Assembly: GCA_024516035.1 (NCBI GenBank)
Contig: CM044967.1
Coordinates: forward strand, 9,303,413 to 9,367,412
Direction of reading: 5' to 3'
Origin: Bactericera cockerelli
Lineage: Eukaryota > Arthropoda > Insecta > Hemiptera > Triozidae
Length of the DNA: 64,000 nucleotides
Translations under genes and position numbers: made by a program
Part shown: piece by piece, positions 10,868-24,300 of the stretch
Numbering within the stretch: the stretch's first letter is position 1
Layout of the letters: each line of letters starts with the position of its first letter
The notes under the pieces: model-generated
What the model was told of the DNA's origin: nothing
Databases searched by the model: none
The model's input: only the letters and a program-made list of their open reading frames with translations

Positions 10868-13800
10868 TAAATGGTTGTCACCATTACCTACCACAAAAAA
10901 ATATATTAACCAATGTTCACTACAGGATGTTTCAAACCAGCCATCTTATTTTTTTTTTGAGTCGAAGAAATAAAAAATCTTTTCTTAGGAAGGAGACTTT
11001 TTTATTTGCTAACCTTCATTCGGCATAACATAACCCAGCACTTGCAAAGGTACAATCTTGCCATAGTGAAAGCTTGAGGATCTTACAAAGATATTTAATT
11101 TGAATTAAGTTTTATTAAGATGAATTTATGAGCTGTACAGTGTATAGGATGTCATTCCAGAAATCGCTCTCACTCTCATAATCCCGAAATCTCCCTTTCA
11201 ACCCTCACTTAACGCACTCTGATTTCTTATTTTATTTTTCAAATTAACCTATCAGCGTGCGTTGTGTGAAGGTTGAGAAGGAGATATGGGGATTATGAGA
11301 GTCAGAGTGCTTTCTGGAACAAGTGCCAGATCTTGAGTTGCCACTCGACTTGCACGAACGAGACCCAGGTTCGAATTCTGGCTTGCAAATTTTTCTACTC
11401 TCGATGGCCAGTCCTTAACCAAGAAGATCTCCATAACCAAGAACACCTCGTCCAGAGACTGACTCTTCTCATGAAGGGAACAAGCTTCTGGACATAGGGT
11501 TTTCAGTATTGAACAACCCCTCCCCACTAAGCCCAGACGGGCCGTCAAAGGCAATGTATTAGGGTTTTATTATTATTATACATAAGCACTAAGTCGAAAT
11601 TTACTTATGGGTTTATTTATCTTTGATCAAAACTTAATTGTTGTGTACCACATTATGTTTGTAAAATAGGCTCTAAACAAAGAAAACAAATTGAAATTGT
11701 TTATCTTTCTTAATTTGCTACTTATTATTACACTGACCCGGTATGAATAAAGAATTCGCCACTACGTCTGATTGTATTGATTACTGGTGGGGTCATTGAA
11801 TGGTCTACTTTTACTTTCTAGTCATAACATGGTAGTTTCTTTGTAAACAAATTATGGCTTTTAGTCCTTAGTAAATTTTCTCTGTCAGTTGACATAAAAT
11901 GCAGGCCTTTTTCGTTTTTGAGATATTCATAGTTTTGAATTTGAAATGTGCTCTTACTTTGATTACACACAAAAGACATATAGGAAATGTATCGTGTAAG
12001 TATATGTACATGTGTGTTTTTGTACATGTTTGTCACTATTTTAGTGGTATCACACGAGAATGCCAATGAAACAATCAGCACCGGGTGTGTAAAAAATGTT
12101 CTCTTTTCTATTCCTCAGAACTTTTATCACACGTCTTGAATTTGACTTTTACTCAAATTTGAATTCAATTCACACCAGTTCATTTTTATTCCTTTGGCTT
12201 CAAAATGAAAAAAGGCAATAAGAAACATTGTTTAAAACTTAATTTAGGGAACAAAAAAATGTCAAGTGAGAAATAAATGCATATTGATTTTCTCCACTTT
12301 TCACCATATGAAATTGGCGCTTGCAATTTGAATTTTTTTCTATGCATATAAATAAATATTACATGGTCAGGTTGTTCTTGAGCGACCAACAGATATCTCA
12401 AGAGCTTTTAAGAAATATTATTATTTTCTTTTTAAAATAACTTCCCAAGACTAACCTCAGTCACTCTATGGGAAATCGGACTTAGCTGAATAAGTTAGGT
12501 AGATCTAGTCAGACCTAAGATAATTGATTTTTCAAGTTTAAATAGTTACAGTCGAGAGAGATAATGTGTGATAAGTATAAAAACTGTATAAGCATAAGTA
12601 TAAGCAAACAGTTTGTTTTTTAGGTAAGGAGATACTGTATCTCCAAATAGAGAAAAGTCAATCACAGCGTTTGTTCTCAAAAAAGAAAAGAAAAATATAC
12701 AAGTGGTCATGATTTGAACTTTAAAGTAAAGGTCAAATCGAGAGAGTTCTAATGACCGAATCATGTGAACTTTGTGATTTCATCACTTAAATGATCGAAG
12801 GCGAGTAAATTTGTTCCAGAATTCACGCGCCAAATTTTGTTCACTCGGCTAAATATGACTTTCCCTTCGTAATTTTACAGTTAAGTAGTTATGTACTCGT
12901 ACTTGTACGTATATTTCTGTGGTTTCTAATGAGCTCTAGCTTAAAAAACTACATTATATGATTATACAAACCATTTTTTACAATGCTGGCCCATCGACAT
13001 CTCGAGCAATTAAAAGTTTTGAGTTAAAAGAAGTGAAAAATATTTTTTTTTGGAAAGAGCTCTTTGGTTTTCGAGTTTTTCTAAATTGAAATTGAAAATG
13101 TATTCGAAAAGAAATTTTCTTTAGTGTCTCGATAAAATTTATTCTCGGATAATCATGGAAATTCCGGAGCAATCTTACAATCAGTGTAAAGCAGAAACTG
13201 GGCAATATCTTTTGAATATTACAAAATGCCAGGATTTCACCCCCCTCAAAGTGCTGGACCTCCTTTTTCAGTAATTTTCACACTTGTGAGTCATGCTGAA
13301 CCTCCCTTAAAATATCCACATCTGTTCCTTGAACACCCTGTATCAAGTCTCCGTGCTTTTACTAGCGGCTAGCGTATATCAGGCTATAGCAACAAGGAGA
13401 ACAAATGCTTCGCTAGGTAATGAGAATTGAGAATGACTAATGAATAATCACTACTAACAATACTCGGCCAGTTAGCAATATCACATGAAAGTCATTATAA
13501 GCGAAACAACCTTACTGCCTTGTAGCTCAATCCACGAGTAGGTAGGTAACATAATTATGGAAACCTGAACCTACTTCTTACTTGAAAAAAAAAGAGCTCG
13601 AGTCTTATATTCACCTATCTCCTGGGAACTAATATGTTATTATTACTTTAATAAGTTTATTTATTATTATTATTATTTCTAGGACTTGGGTTATCAGGAT
13701 TAGGATTAAAAAATCATACGATGCATGATAATTTTATAGCCGGGCTAATACCTCGTGATTCAACGACTTTGTTGATCCAGCCCAATCAACTATGTATGAG

Positions 13801-14504
13801 TATTTGCATAATTAAATTCGCGGTTACATAGGTCTGAAGTTGGATACCCAGGCAGCTTATACCTTCACCAGTCCCCGCCACAACTATCCCAAGTACCTAC
13901 CTGTCATGTTAACGAAATAATATTCTTTATGATTCCTTGCAAATTTCTCTTTATTCCTCGATAGCGAGTTTTTTTTTGAATCTCAGCATAACGTCATTTG
14001 ATTCTTATCCATTCACGCAAGAAGAGATAATAATTTTTACAATCGATTTTATTTGTTCAATTTTTTGTAATTTAGACGAGTTTTTAGCGAGCTTTCTTTG
14101 CAACACGAGTGAGCGGTGTAAAAGAATTTTTTTTATGAAGATACGAGTGTAATTATATCAGTGGATATCTTGCTGTACAGAAAAAAGTTATCTAACAGCG
14201 TGGTTGTGTCAATCTATCTCATCTGTCATCCGTGTTTTAAAAATAGTAGTGTTATTTATCTTCTTTTTTATTATTAATAATGGAGCACTATACCTTTCAT
14301 TTGTGTTTTATTGAGCGTTTACTTGCCGCTAAATTTTGACTCCTTATTTAATTGAAAGTATAAAACAAACTTATCAAAATTCATATGTATAACTTTTATG
14401 TATACAGAAAGAAACTTATCAAAAATTCATGTTCCTCCCTCTTTTCTATTGAAAGGCCTTTGAGGCCAGCATCGTTTACAAATTATTTTCTGCACCTCCT
14501 CGTT
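10868..14504. other. No gene seen
   Basis: AT-rich sequence with chance ORFs under 100 codons. It holds a tRNA-like B-box fragment near 11340-11390 ('ggttcgaattctggc') and a terminus-like 'gaacaccctgtatc' near 13330, which may be the end of an old TIR element whose partner I could not find convincingly. Confidence 0.5.
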
Positions 14505-14517
14505 AATAGTCCTGATT

Positions 14518-14570
14518 GGGAGCAAGGACTCTGTAAATTAATATCATTAAAAAAAAAAAAAAAAAAAAAA
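14518..14570 (+). mobile_element. Very short retroposed insertion with poly(A) and perfect 13-bp TSD
   Basis: The 13-mer AATAGTCCTGATT occurs at 14505-14517 and again at 14571-14583. Between them is about 31 bp of sequence ('gggagcaaggactctg' onward) and a 22-base A run. This is the structure of a severely 5'-truncated LINE-mobilised insertion, and the perfect duplication suggests it is recent. Confidence 0.8.
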
Positions 14571-14703
14571 AATAGTCCTGATTTTTTGAAAACCTCACAA
14601 GGTGAAAAAGTAAAGCTGTTTCGGTCGATTAACTTAAAAATCGACGTGATTAACTGAAGAAAACTCAAGTATACTTAACTTGAGAGTAATAAATTTTCCT
14701 CAG

Positions 14704-15340
14704 TTAAAACAAAGTCACTTCTCCTTAGCCTTAGGATAGCAAACCGATTTATTTAAGACATTTTAAAAAATAACGGTTTTTCCTCAGTGTTCGATAAAGT
14801 AGCCCACTTTCCCCCCTCAGTTAAAACAAAGTCACTTCTCCTTAGCCTTAGGATAGCAAACCGATTTAGTGAAGACATTTTAAAAAATAACCGTTTTTCC
14901 TCAGTGTTCGATAAAGTAGCCCACTTTCCCCCCTCAGTTAAAACAAAGTCACTTCTCCTTAGCCTTAGGATAGCAAACCGATTTATTGAAGACATTTTAA
15001 AAAAATAACCATTTCTCCTCAGTGTTCGATAAAGTAGCCCACTTTCCCCCTCCAGTTAAAACAAAGCCACTTCTCCTTAGCCTTAGGATAGCAAACCGAT
15101 TTATTGAAGACATTTTAAAAAATAACCATTTTCCTCAGTGTTCGATAAAGTAGCCCACTTTTAGCCTTAGGATAGCAAACCGATTCATTGAAGACATTTT
15201 AAAAAGTAGCCATTTTTTCTCAGTGTTCGATAAAGTAGCCCACTTTCCCCTCCAGGATAGCAAACCGATTTATTGAAGACATTTTAAAAAATAACCAATT
15301 TTCCTCAGTGTTCGATAAAGTAGCCCACTTTCCCCTCCCA
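14704..15340 (+). repeat. 117-bp tandem array with repeated splice-acceptor-like ends, abutting the first G6PD coding exon
   Basis: Units run 14704-14820, 14821-14937 (both 117 bp), 14938-15055, then shortened or fused copies to 15340. Each complete unit ends in a pyrimidine tract plus AG ('cactttcccccctcag' and variants), and the last copy leads straight into the acceptor of the G6PD exon at 15342. The 117-bp period is 39 codons and is stop-free in one frame on each strand, which explains the repetitive ORFs here; I see no sign they are genes. Confidence 0.9.
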
Positions 15341-15342
15341 GG

Positions 15343-18300
15343 ATGCTTTTCAACATGGCTTCTTCCCTCACAGGTAACACGGAGGAGACTCTGGTCCTCA
15401 TCCGCAAGTCCCTGACATCCGTCACTCAGGAGGTAGATGGCACCCACTTTGACAAGAACATCCCTCACATATTCGTCACCCTGGGAGCTTCGGTAAGTGG
15501 ACTGTAGTAATTGTAATTGTATATTTACAGGTCAAGCCCAGTGTAAAATCAAACATAAATACATGTTACTACAATGAACATATGTAGCCAGATGAACTGA
15601 GCTCAGTAACCGACCTCAGTAGCTTGATCAATAAGCCGGCGGACTTGTAACCTGGAGATCGGTGGTTCAAGTCCCGGTTTCAGCATAGATTTAGTAGAGC
15701 GAGTTTGAGTAGTTGTGATATCACAAATGTGATTAACACTTAAAACTTTGTAATTGTTTTAAAATAAAAAAAAACTGAGCTCAGTAGCTGCATCCATAAA
15801 ATAATAATAATAATACCCGGCCCTCATTCCAGAAAGCACTTTCAATAATCACCAAATTTCCCTTTCGAGTGATTTCTGGAATTAGGGCCCGGTGTACGGG
15901 AGTATTAACTCCCGTACACCGAAGAAAAAAAAAAAAAAAAAATACTGTGACTGTGTGAGACTAAAGGGACTCTTTAGTCTCATTCTTGCAGGATAAACAG
16001 AGTGTTGTATTGTATTGTACGAGAATTTTATATTTCAATTCAATTGCAAATACATTATTTTATAATGCCGGTATAGGTCAAAACAGTCTAGCAGTATAAG
16101 GGAATAACCCTTTTCATAATCTCAATATATAAAAAAATTAATCAATATAAATATATGTACATGATTTAATGCGGTAGACTCGTAACCTGGAGGTTGGTGG
16201 TTTGTGTCCCAAGTACGGCAAAAAATTTTAGCAAGGCAAGTTTGAGTGAACTGTAAAATCAGTCAATTGATGACAAAGCTTGTAGAGTACTACCATAAAC
16301 ATACGATTGCTTAAGGTTTTGGTAACTACCTTTATGTGAACAATATTTGTATGTCAAGACTGTCAAGAGTACTTCAAGTGAAATATATAAATAAATAAAA
16401 ACCAAACAAGTAATTATGTAATCATACCATTTAAATAGAGCTAATGGAATGCGTACTTCCAAGAATCTGTAGAAAAAGTGACTAAATTAACATAGATAAG
16501 TAGTGTAGTTTGCCGCCTCAAATGAACGAGTCCCAGTTCAAATGTTCCGACAGAATTCTAACTATCGTTTCTGCACTCTGCACACGCGCACTTGGTTTTA
16601 AAAAAAATTCTTACCGAAAAGCCTGACGTGAGATTTTTTAATCTCACGCGTAACCGTTAATTGAATTTTCGGTTAACGTAAAAATAGAAACTGTGCATGC
16701 AGGACAAGCGCATGTGCAGAAGCACGTTTTCGTCATTTTCATAAGAAATTCAATTAACGTTACGCAAGTTTTCGCTACAAAATTACTCTAATGACGAACA
16801 GATATTGAATTGAAAAACATTGAGTAAAGGTAAGTATGATTGAGGGAAGCAATATTGCGTAAACTCTCAAGTGTAAGCAGTTCCAAAAGTTTTGCACAGT
16901 CTCAACGTCAACCCGTTTCATAAAATCAACACCATGCTTTGGTGGTCAAGTGGCTGGTGCAGAAGTCCAGATAGAGCAGGGATCCGTAATGCATGGTTTT
17001 TTCTTAGTGAGCACATATCTAACAGTTATGCCGAAACAAGTGCTAGAATTAAACGACTAATCAGACAGTGTATTCCAGAATCGGGCAGCTTTTCTAGAAA
17101 CGTCAAGTCTGAAATTTTTTGCAATAAATCAGCAAATCCAAATCGAAATGCTGTCTCTTCAAAGAAGATCTAAATGTACCACGTACTTCAGTGTTACAAC
17201 TTATTTATTTCTTTTTTGATTCTAGATGTATAATTTCATAACTTTATGTCTGTCTTAAATACTTTACATAGGCAAAATCAGTTAGTTTCTAGCAACCTGC
17301 AATGATATATTTTATGTTTTCACTATATTGTTTACATTTTCTACAATGGTCATCAATGTCGAAATTCAATATCTGAATCGGAGTTTTTCGTTAGAAGTTT
17401 TTGCTTGGCCTGTTTTTGAAAACAAATATCCTGTTAAGCTTGCTCTACGGACTCCGCATATTGTGCTTGAGGTGCTTTTGACCTCCATACTATACGTATT
17501 GTCGTTACACACTCTCCTTTCCCATTACGTGCTTAGTGATGATGTCAGTCTAGAGCTTCGGAGGTTAGGTGAGGTATACCTGTCGTCATCTCCTCTGGTT
17601 TTCATCATCGTTTTAATCTCTTTATTAATTTCTCCATATTCTTTTCCATTCGCATACATATCACGTAGATTTTAATCACACATCTAATCTCGGGGTAGAT
17701 ACAATCGTTAAATATGTTGGGATGTAGCATTCTATGCTTCAGTAATGACAGACCTTTTGATGACAGAATATGTTGGGATGTAGCATTCTATACTTCAGTA
17801 ATGATAGACCTTTTGATGACAGAATATGTTGGGATGTAGCATTCTATACTTCAGTAATGATAGACCTTTTGATGACAGAATATGTTGGGATGTAGCATTC
17901 TATACTTCAGTAATGACAGACCTTTTAATGAGAAAATATGTTGGGATGTAGCATTCTATACTTCCGTAATGACAGAACTTTTAGAGGAAGGTAATAACTA
18001 GGTGAGGTTAATGATTGAAGGATTCTCTACCACCTGACCTTCAAAGTGCTATTATTTCGTAGTCACCTCAAATAAATAAAGCAAAATATCTATCCATTGG
18101 GTGTGATCTAATCGACGGATCCACGCGCTAGCTTGTTTACATTACAAGTCCAGCATCCTGACCACCTCGACTAACAATACTTGTAACTTTGCTAGCAGAG
18201 TCCTTGTGAATTTTCGAATACCCAAATTTTCCCAAGTCTATCCTACATAGCCTCACAATTATTCCAAACGAGTAAATCAGGACTGGTATCGTATAATAGG

Positions 18301-21300
18301 TGTATAAATTGTTTTACCGTTCAGACTCGTTCTTAGTAGCTTGTTTGCACTTAATTGTAGCATAAAACAGCTCTGTTATGTCCAATATTTTTCAATATCT
18401 CTTTTAATACCTGAAATCTTATAATGAAGCGTACAGGAGAAATGAAATTTATTCTGATGTGTTCTCTTGGTATGTGTCTGTCTTCTACTTCTTTTTCCAC
18501 TTTGCCTTTTCTCAAACCTACTTGGGGTTGGCATTGATCAGTCTACTCCTCATGGTTGAATTTGGTTCGTTCTGGCATGTATCTGTATCCAGGATTATAT
18601 CTTTGCAACAGTATAGACAGTGGGTAGCTAAACAGAACCAAAACGATGAAAGTCCTCCACCTTGATACATGCTTTGCTAAAATATCTACTATCTAGTTTT
18701 TCAATGTTGATCTGATTTATCTTCACGTGAGTTTTCATTATCTGTGTTTAATCTCTCCTTCCTTTCCATTATTCGTCCTTTTCCTCTGACTCATACTACT
18801 TACTCATTTACAATCTTATTTCTACTTAATTCAGGTGGTAGAAACTCCCTTCGTCAAAAAAGTTGATTAGTTACGGCTACCTCGTGATTGTTAAGGACAC
18901 ACATTATTATAAGTTAGCCTTGATCCCGACTACCTTGCACGAACACTCTTGATTTATCGCTTGTCATCAATATTCGTCGACTCGCGATATATATATTGCC
19001 CTCATGCCCTCGAGGGTTTGTACGTCAATTTTATGTAGGTTAGTTAGGTGTTTTATACCGGGCGTTCACAATCAACCCGTCCACTTTTCTTAAATTTCAT
19101 CACACTCATTCGATTTGACTCACATGTACAACCAACAAAGCCAACAATATTTCAAAACGGTCTTCAATGTTCCTTTGAAATTTAATTCTAAGAATTTAGT
19201 TTTTAAATTACTGGCCAATAAAGTGTTCGTTACAATAAAATATGGTCTTAGGTGTAATGGTTTAAACATACCCTATCAAGTATAGACATTTTTTATTTTT
19301 ACTCGTATTTCAAAATTATTACATGCAGATAATTATACTTTCTTTGTAATGGCAGGTTTTGAAAAGCCAGAGTCAGCTTTTCGTGCGAGTAGAAAATCTA
19401 ATATTTTTGAAACTTTTGATTCCAAACTTTCAAGTCCATTTATTTCATGATCATTTGAAAATAGTATTACCTCTATTCTGCAATTTTACAGTGAGTTTGA
19501 AAAAAGTTAATATTTAAATCAAAGAACTTTGTCCAATGTATGGAAAGCCAATTTTCGTCACCATTTTTCGAGGGCTTTGGTTTTTATTTTTATTTTTTTT
19601 TAAAGAAGAAAATATTTAAATAAAACTTTTAAATATCTTTTAAATATTGTTTCCTTTGTCGATGCCAAATTGTAGATAAGTTCAATTAGTGAAAATTTTC
19701 TATTGGCCGGTCTTTGAATACCCTGTATACTATAGTGTCTAATTCTTGGACTTCCTCTATTGAAGTGAAAGACATGGTCGGTTGGTTGGGTTATGTGGCT
19801 CAGAGATTTGCTCGTAATACAACAAGACTAATTTCGGTCAAGGTTAATCTTGATTAAGAGGAGAAAAAAATTGGACTAAATTTTTATATCACAAGATGGC
19901 GAATTGTTTTGGCACATTAGTAACACTAAGGTGACTAATGGTGTGCTTTTCACTTTCATGACTAGTTTTGAAGTTTATAGGCCATACAGTGTATTTCCTC
20001 TGCTCAGCAAGACTAGTCACGAAGTTTAACATTATTTGAAATTTAATGTTAAGAACATTTGATGGGTCAAAATGTCCATTTATAAAATTTAATTTACCTT
20101 AAAATCTATGTCCGCCGTGACTTCATTAGTATCATGTACATTGCACGCCGAAGGTCGTCGTCGTCCTGGGTTTGATTCATTTAATAAATTGTTAGGTGCA
20201 CTAAACCTTGTGAGGATAAGAATTAACATGCTACTTTTAAATTAAATAAGTAGCAAGAAAGTATATACATGCATTCAAGATACGCAACAATATCTGTACC
20301 TAAGGGTACAGTTCCTATGCAGTTTCCTAAGGGTTTGATGGCTTGTACAGAAAAGTCCAAATCATGATGGTTGATCGCACATAGAAATATGTGGTTTAGG
20401 ACGAGCCAACATTGAAATAAATTTGGCTGGAGACCATCACTCACCCCTCCAGCTGTAGCCAAGCTGGCTATAACAACAACTATAATTATGCATCATAGAA
20501 AAAGTAACCTATTTAACAGCTAATCTTTAATTGGTCAGAACTGTTTTGATATGTTTATGTACAGTTATAAAAAATATAAGATTAACTTTAGGGTCTCGGT
20601 AACTTTAAAAAAGAAAAGAAAATTGAGGATGTAGATTTTAAAATAGTGATAAAACATTTTAAAAAAAATACATAAAATGTTTTTTTTTTTTTTTTTTTTT
20701 AATAAATGTCTCGTAAAGCAAATTAGTAATAAAATTCCATTAGCGACATTCTCCTTTAAACATTCGTACCTACCTATCATTAATTTGTTCCGCTTCCTTC
20801 AACCTACATTGTAATGGTCATTAGAAGGTCTTAGTTTTTGTTCTGTCTTTTTGCCTCATTTGTCATATTATTTGGAAATTTTCTATTCAATGTAAGATTA
20901 GCCCTGTCTCTCTCTGTTTATATTGAATCCTTCTGAAGGGCAATTCTTTCAATTTAGGCACTAGGGCAACAGAACAGTAAAATGTATCCCATTTCGGTCT
21001 TGGGGTAAAAAGAACATGAACATGAAACGTATCTGCTTTTTTCTGTCCTCTGGGGGTTTCCTATGAACCTTAACATTATGTTACAATATACCATGTGATT
21101 TTTTTCAGGGTGATCTGGCAAAAAAGAAGATCTATCCTACATTATGGTGGCTCTTCAGAGACAATCTACTACCCTCCAACACAATCTTCTACGGCTATGC
21201 TCGGTCAAAAATCGATGTCGCCAAGATCCGTGAAGGATGCGAAAAATTTATGCAGGTAACTTTATTATTACAATTTTGATTTCGAGCGTCAATATTTTGT

Positions 21301-24300
21301 GTATTTCTCATCTAGATATTTTGTTTCTCTGAACATTTTTTTTCTTCTTCTAATGTGACATAATTGGATCGAATTGATTTCACCTCAATCAGATTTGTGG
21401 CTCACATTCATTTCACTTAGAGGCAAAAGACTCAATGTTATCTCCTCTTCTTACACGATTCATGTCACTACCATCGTTGCAGTGAAAGTGATAAATGGTC
21501 CTAGTTTACCTCTAATAATCAAAATATTGCCTCCTCAACTTTAAAATTCTATATCCCCAGGTAAAACCAGGCCAAGAAGAGAAATATGAAGAGTTCTGGA
21601 AGAGGAATCACTACTACTTTGGCAGCTACGATACGCGGTCAGACTTCGAGATGTTTAATCAGGAGCTGTTGGGACATGAGAAAAAAGTTGGAGGTGCCAA
21701 CCGATTATTCTATTTGGCCCTACCTCCCACAGTGTTCGAGAACGTTACGACGCACATCAGACACACAACTATGGCATCCAGGTATTTCAAATAACACACT
21801 GCTTCTTATGCTTTTTGTAATATTGTCTCAGGTGGTTAAAAGAGTGATCATAATATTATTTTAAAAAAAATTTAATTCTACTTTGTCCATTTCGTGTCCA
21901 TTATAATTTGTATTACTTGTCAATGAACTTTGACAATTTTTTGACATGCTCAGGTGTTCAAACATGAGATAACACTGCCATAAGCATTTACCTACTGAGG
22001 TTTAACCCATTCTTAATTCAACAATTTTTTAAAGATAAAAGCCAAATTATGAAACAGGATTAATGTTAAGATAAGCCAGACACGCCCTTGACTTGGAGTT
22101 TCAATCAATCACCACTATAGTTCAGGTTGAGGAACAGTCTGACTTATTTTAACTTTAATGCTATTTTATATTCTCTCAAGTTCACATTTAGTTCCTTTAA
22201 AATGAGACTATTTTAAAACTTGTAAAGGAGAAACAAACGAGAAATCATGTAAAGGAGAAACAAACGAGAAATTATATAAATAGAAAGAAAAAAAATAATG
22301 GGCATAGAATCTACTTAAAGTTCATCTAGTTAAAATATCTCATTTGGTCAATTACTACAATGAATTGCCATCAATAAATTACAGCAAAACACACACAAAT
22401 GTATCATAAAAATATGATTTTTTTAGAACGTATTTACAAATTCCGAATTTAATACGAATATTTTTCTTCCAGAGGATGGACCAGGATTATCATCGAAAAA
22501 CCATTCGGTCGTGACTCAGCCAGTTCTCAACATCTGTCCAACCATCTAGGTTCTTTGTTCCCTGAAGAACAAATCTACCGGATTGATCATTATTTGGGCA
22601 AGGAGATGGTGCAAAACTTGATGACCATGCGGTGAGTAAAAATGGTTCTACCAGGACAGTATATTTCAATTATTGAATCTAGTTAAAATACTATAAACAG
22701 CGTGAAGCCGAATCTTAATATAAAGTAATCAGCATTTTGGTTGATTTTTTATATCCTCCTGAGACCTGAATGTGCTTTTAAAAGTACATAAGACAACTTC
22801 ACTTCACACTACTATCTTCTCTCAAAAACCGTCGGGAATTTTTGAAAATTCCATGTACTTTTAAAAGTACGCCAGGTCTTAATCAGTACCTTCTGGAATA
22901 CATGCCGAGGACTCAAGCAGTATCTGTCTTATGTACTTTTAAAAGCACATCCAGGTCTAAATCAGTACTTTCGGGAAAACATGCCCAGGTCTCAGGAGGA
23001 TATGCATTGACAGCAACAATTAGAAAATACTTGTGGGTAAATAATTACAACTAAACTTTATTTAGACCAATATTCCAACAGTTTACACCCTGTACGAGGT
23101 CTGTCCCGAAAGTTCGTATAAAAATGAAATAAAAATTTTATATTACAATTAATCGGGTAATTCAATTTTGTCTCCTTCAAAGTACTCTCCCTGGGACACA
23201 ATGCACTTCTGCCAACGCCGTTTCCACTGTTTGAAGGCTCCTTGAAAGTCCTCAGTTTGAAGTCTCTTCAGCTGACTCGTCGTTGCTGCTTTAATGGCCT
23301 CAACGTCCCCCAAATGCCGCCCCCGAAGCACCAATTTTGTTTTTGGGAATAAAAAGAAGTCACAGGGTGCCAAATCCGGTGAATAAGGGGGGTGTTCAGT
23401 CGCTATGATCGAATTGGCAGCCAGAAACTCACGCACAACGAGAGGTGTGAGCGGGGGCATTGTCGTGGTGGAGGATCCACCGCCCCTCTCGCGCCAAATA
23501 GTTGTTTTGCTCAAAGAAAGCTCTTCAGACACCTGTCTGACGGTTAAACGACGGTCCTGCAGGACACAGGATCGAATTCTTTCCACATTGTTAGAAGTGC
23601 TGGAAGTGGAAGGACGTCCTGACCGAGGGTCATCTTCGAGACTTTCTCGGCCCTCACGAAATCTTTTTACCCACTTGTGGACTGTTGGTTCCTTGAAAAC
23701 ATCATCTCCATAAACTTGGTTGAGATCATTAAAAATTTCGTGCCCATTCTTGCCGAGTTTTACGAGAAATTTGATGATGACGCGCTGTTCTTGAATGACT
23801 GAGAGTTCCATGCCGACGAGTGATAGAGAGAGGGGTCACTTCACAGGTACCGGGACGATCCAGTTTTTATCGTAAGGCGATCGAACGCACACTGAGAATT
23901 GTTTGGATGTTGTAGAAGGGGAAATAGCCCAAATTGCCTCCCCACTTTGCCTTCCAGCGTTGCCAGAACACTTTTATACGAACTTTCGGGACAGACCTCG
24001 TACAGTTTCAACCTACATGTACATATTTCTTCTTTCCTATTTCAAACCCTTTTCTATTTCATTTTTAATTCAAACCTATCCCTTCTTTAGTAATTCAAAC
24101 CCTTTCTTTCATTCTAGATTTGCCAATCGAATTTTCACACCGACTTGGAATCGCGAAAATATCGCTTCTGTTATGATCACCTTCAAAGAACCATTCGGCA
24201 CACAGGGTCGTGGAGGATACTTTGACCAATTCGGTATCATCCGTGATGTTATGCAGAATCATTTACTTCAGATTTTGAGTTTGGTAGCCATGGAAAAACC

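Noticed and set aside
14753..15008. Stop-free frames on both strands
   Set aside because: They are produced by the 117-bp tandem repeat (39 codons per unit), with no start context, splice support or known domain.
16892..17675. Two ORFs of about 93 and 115 codons in G6PD intron 1
   Set aside because: No recognisable motif, low-complexity hydrophobic composition, and no codon bias I could see.
17711..17985. Regular 56-bp repeats considered as a CRISPR array
   Set aside because: The units are contiguous with no unique spacers, in a eukaryotic intron.
19058..19735. Possible TIR element between 'ataccgggcgttcacaatca' and 'gaataccctgtatac'
   Set aside because: The proposed ends match too poorly to support an element.
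23405..23713. Plus-strand ORF opposite the mariner
   Set aside because: It is the antisense shadow of the transposase sequence.
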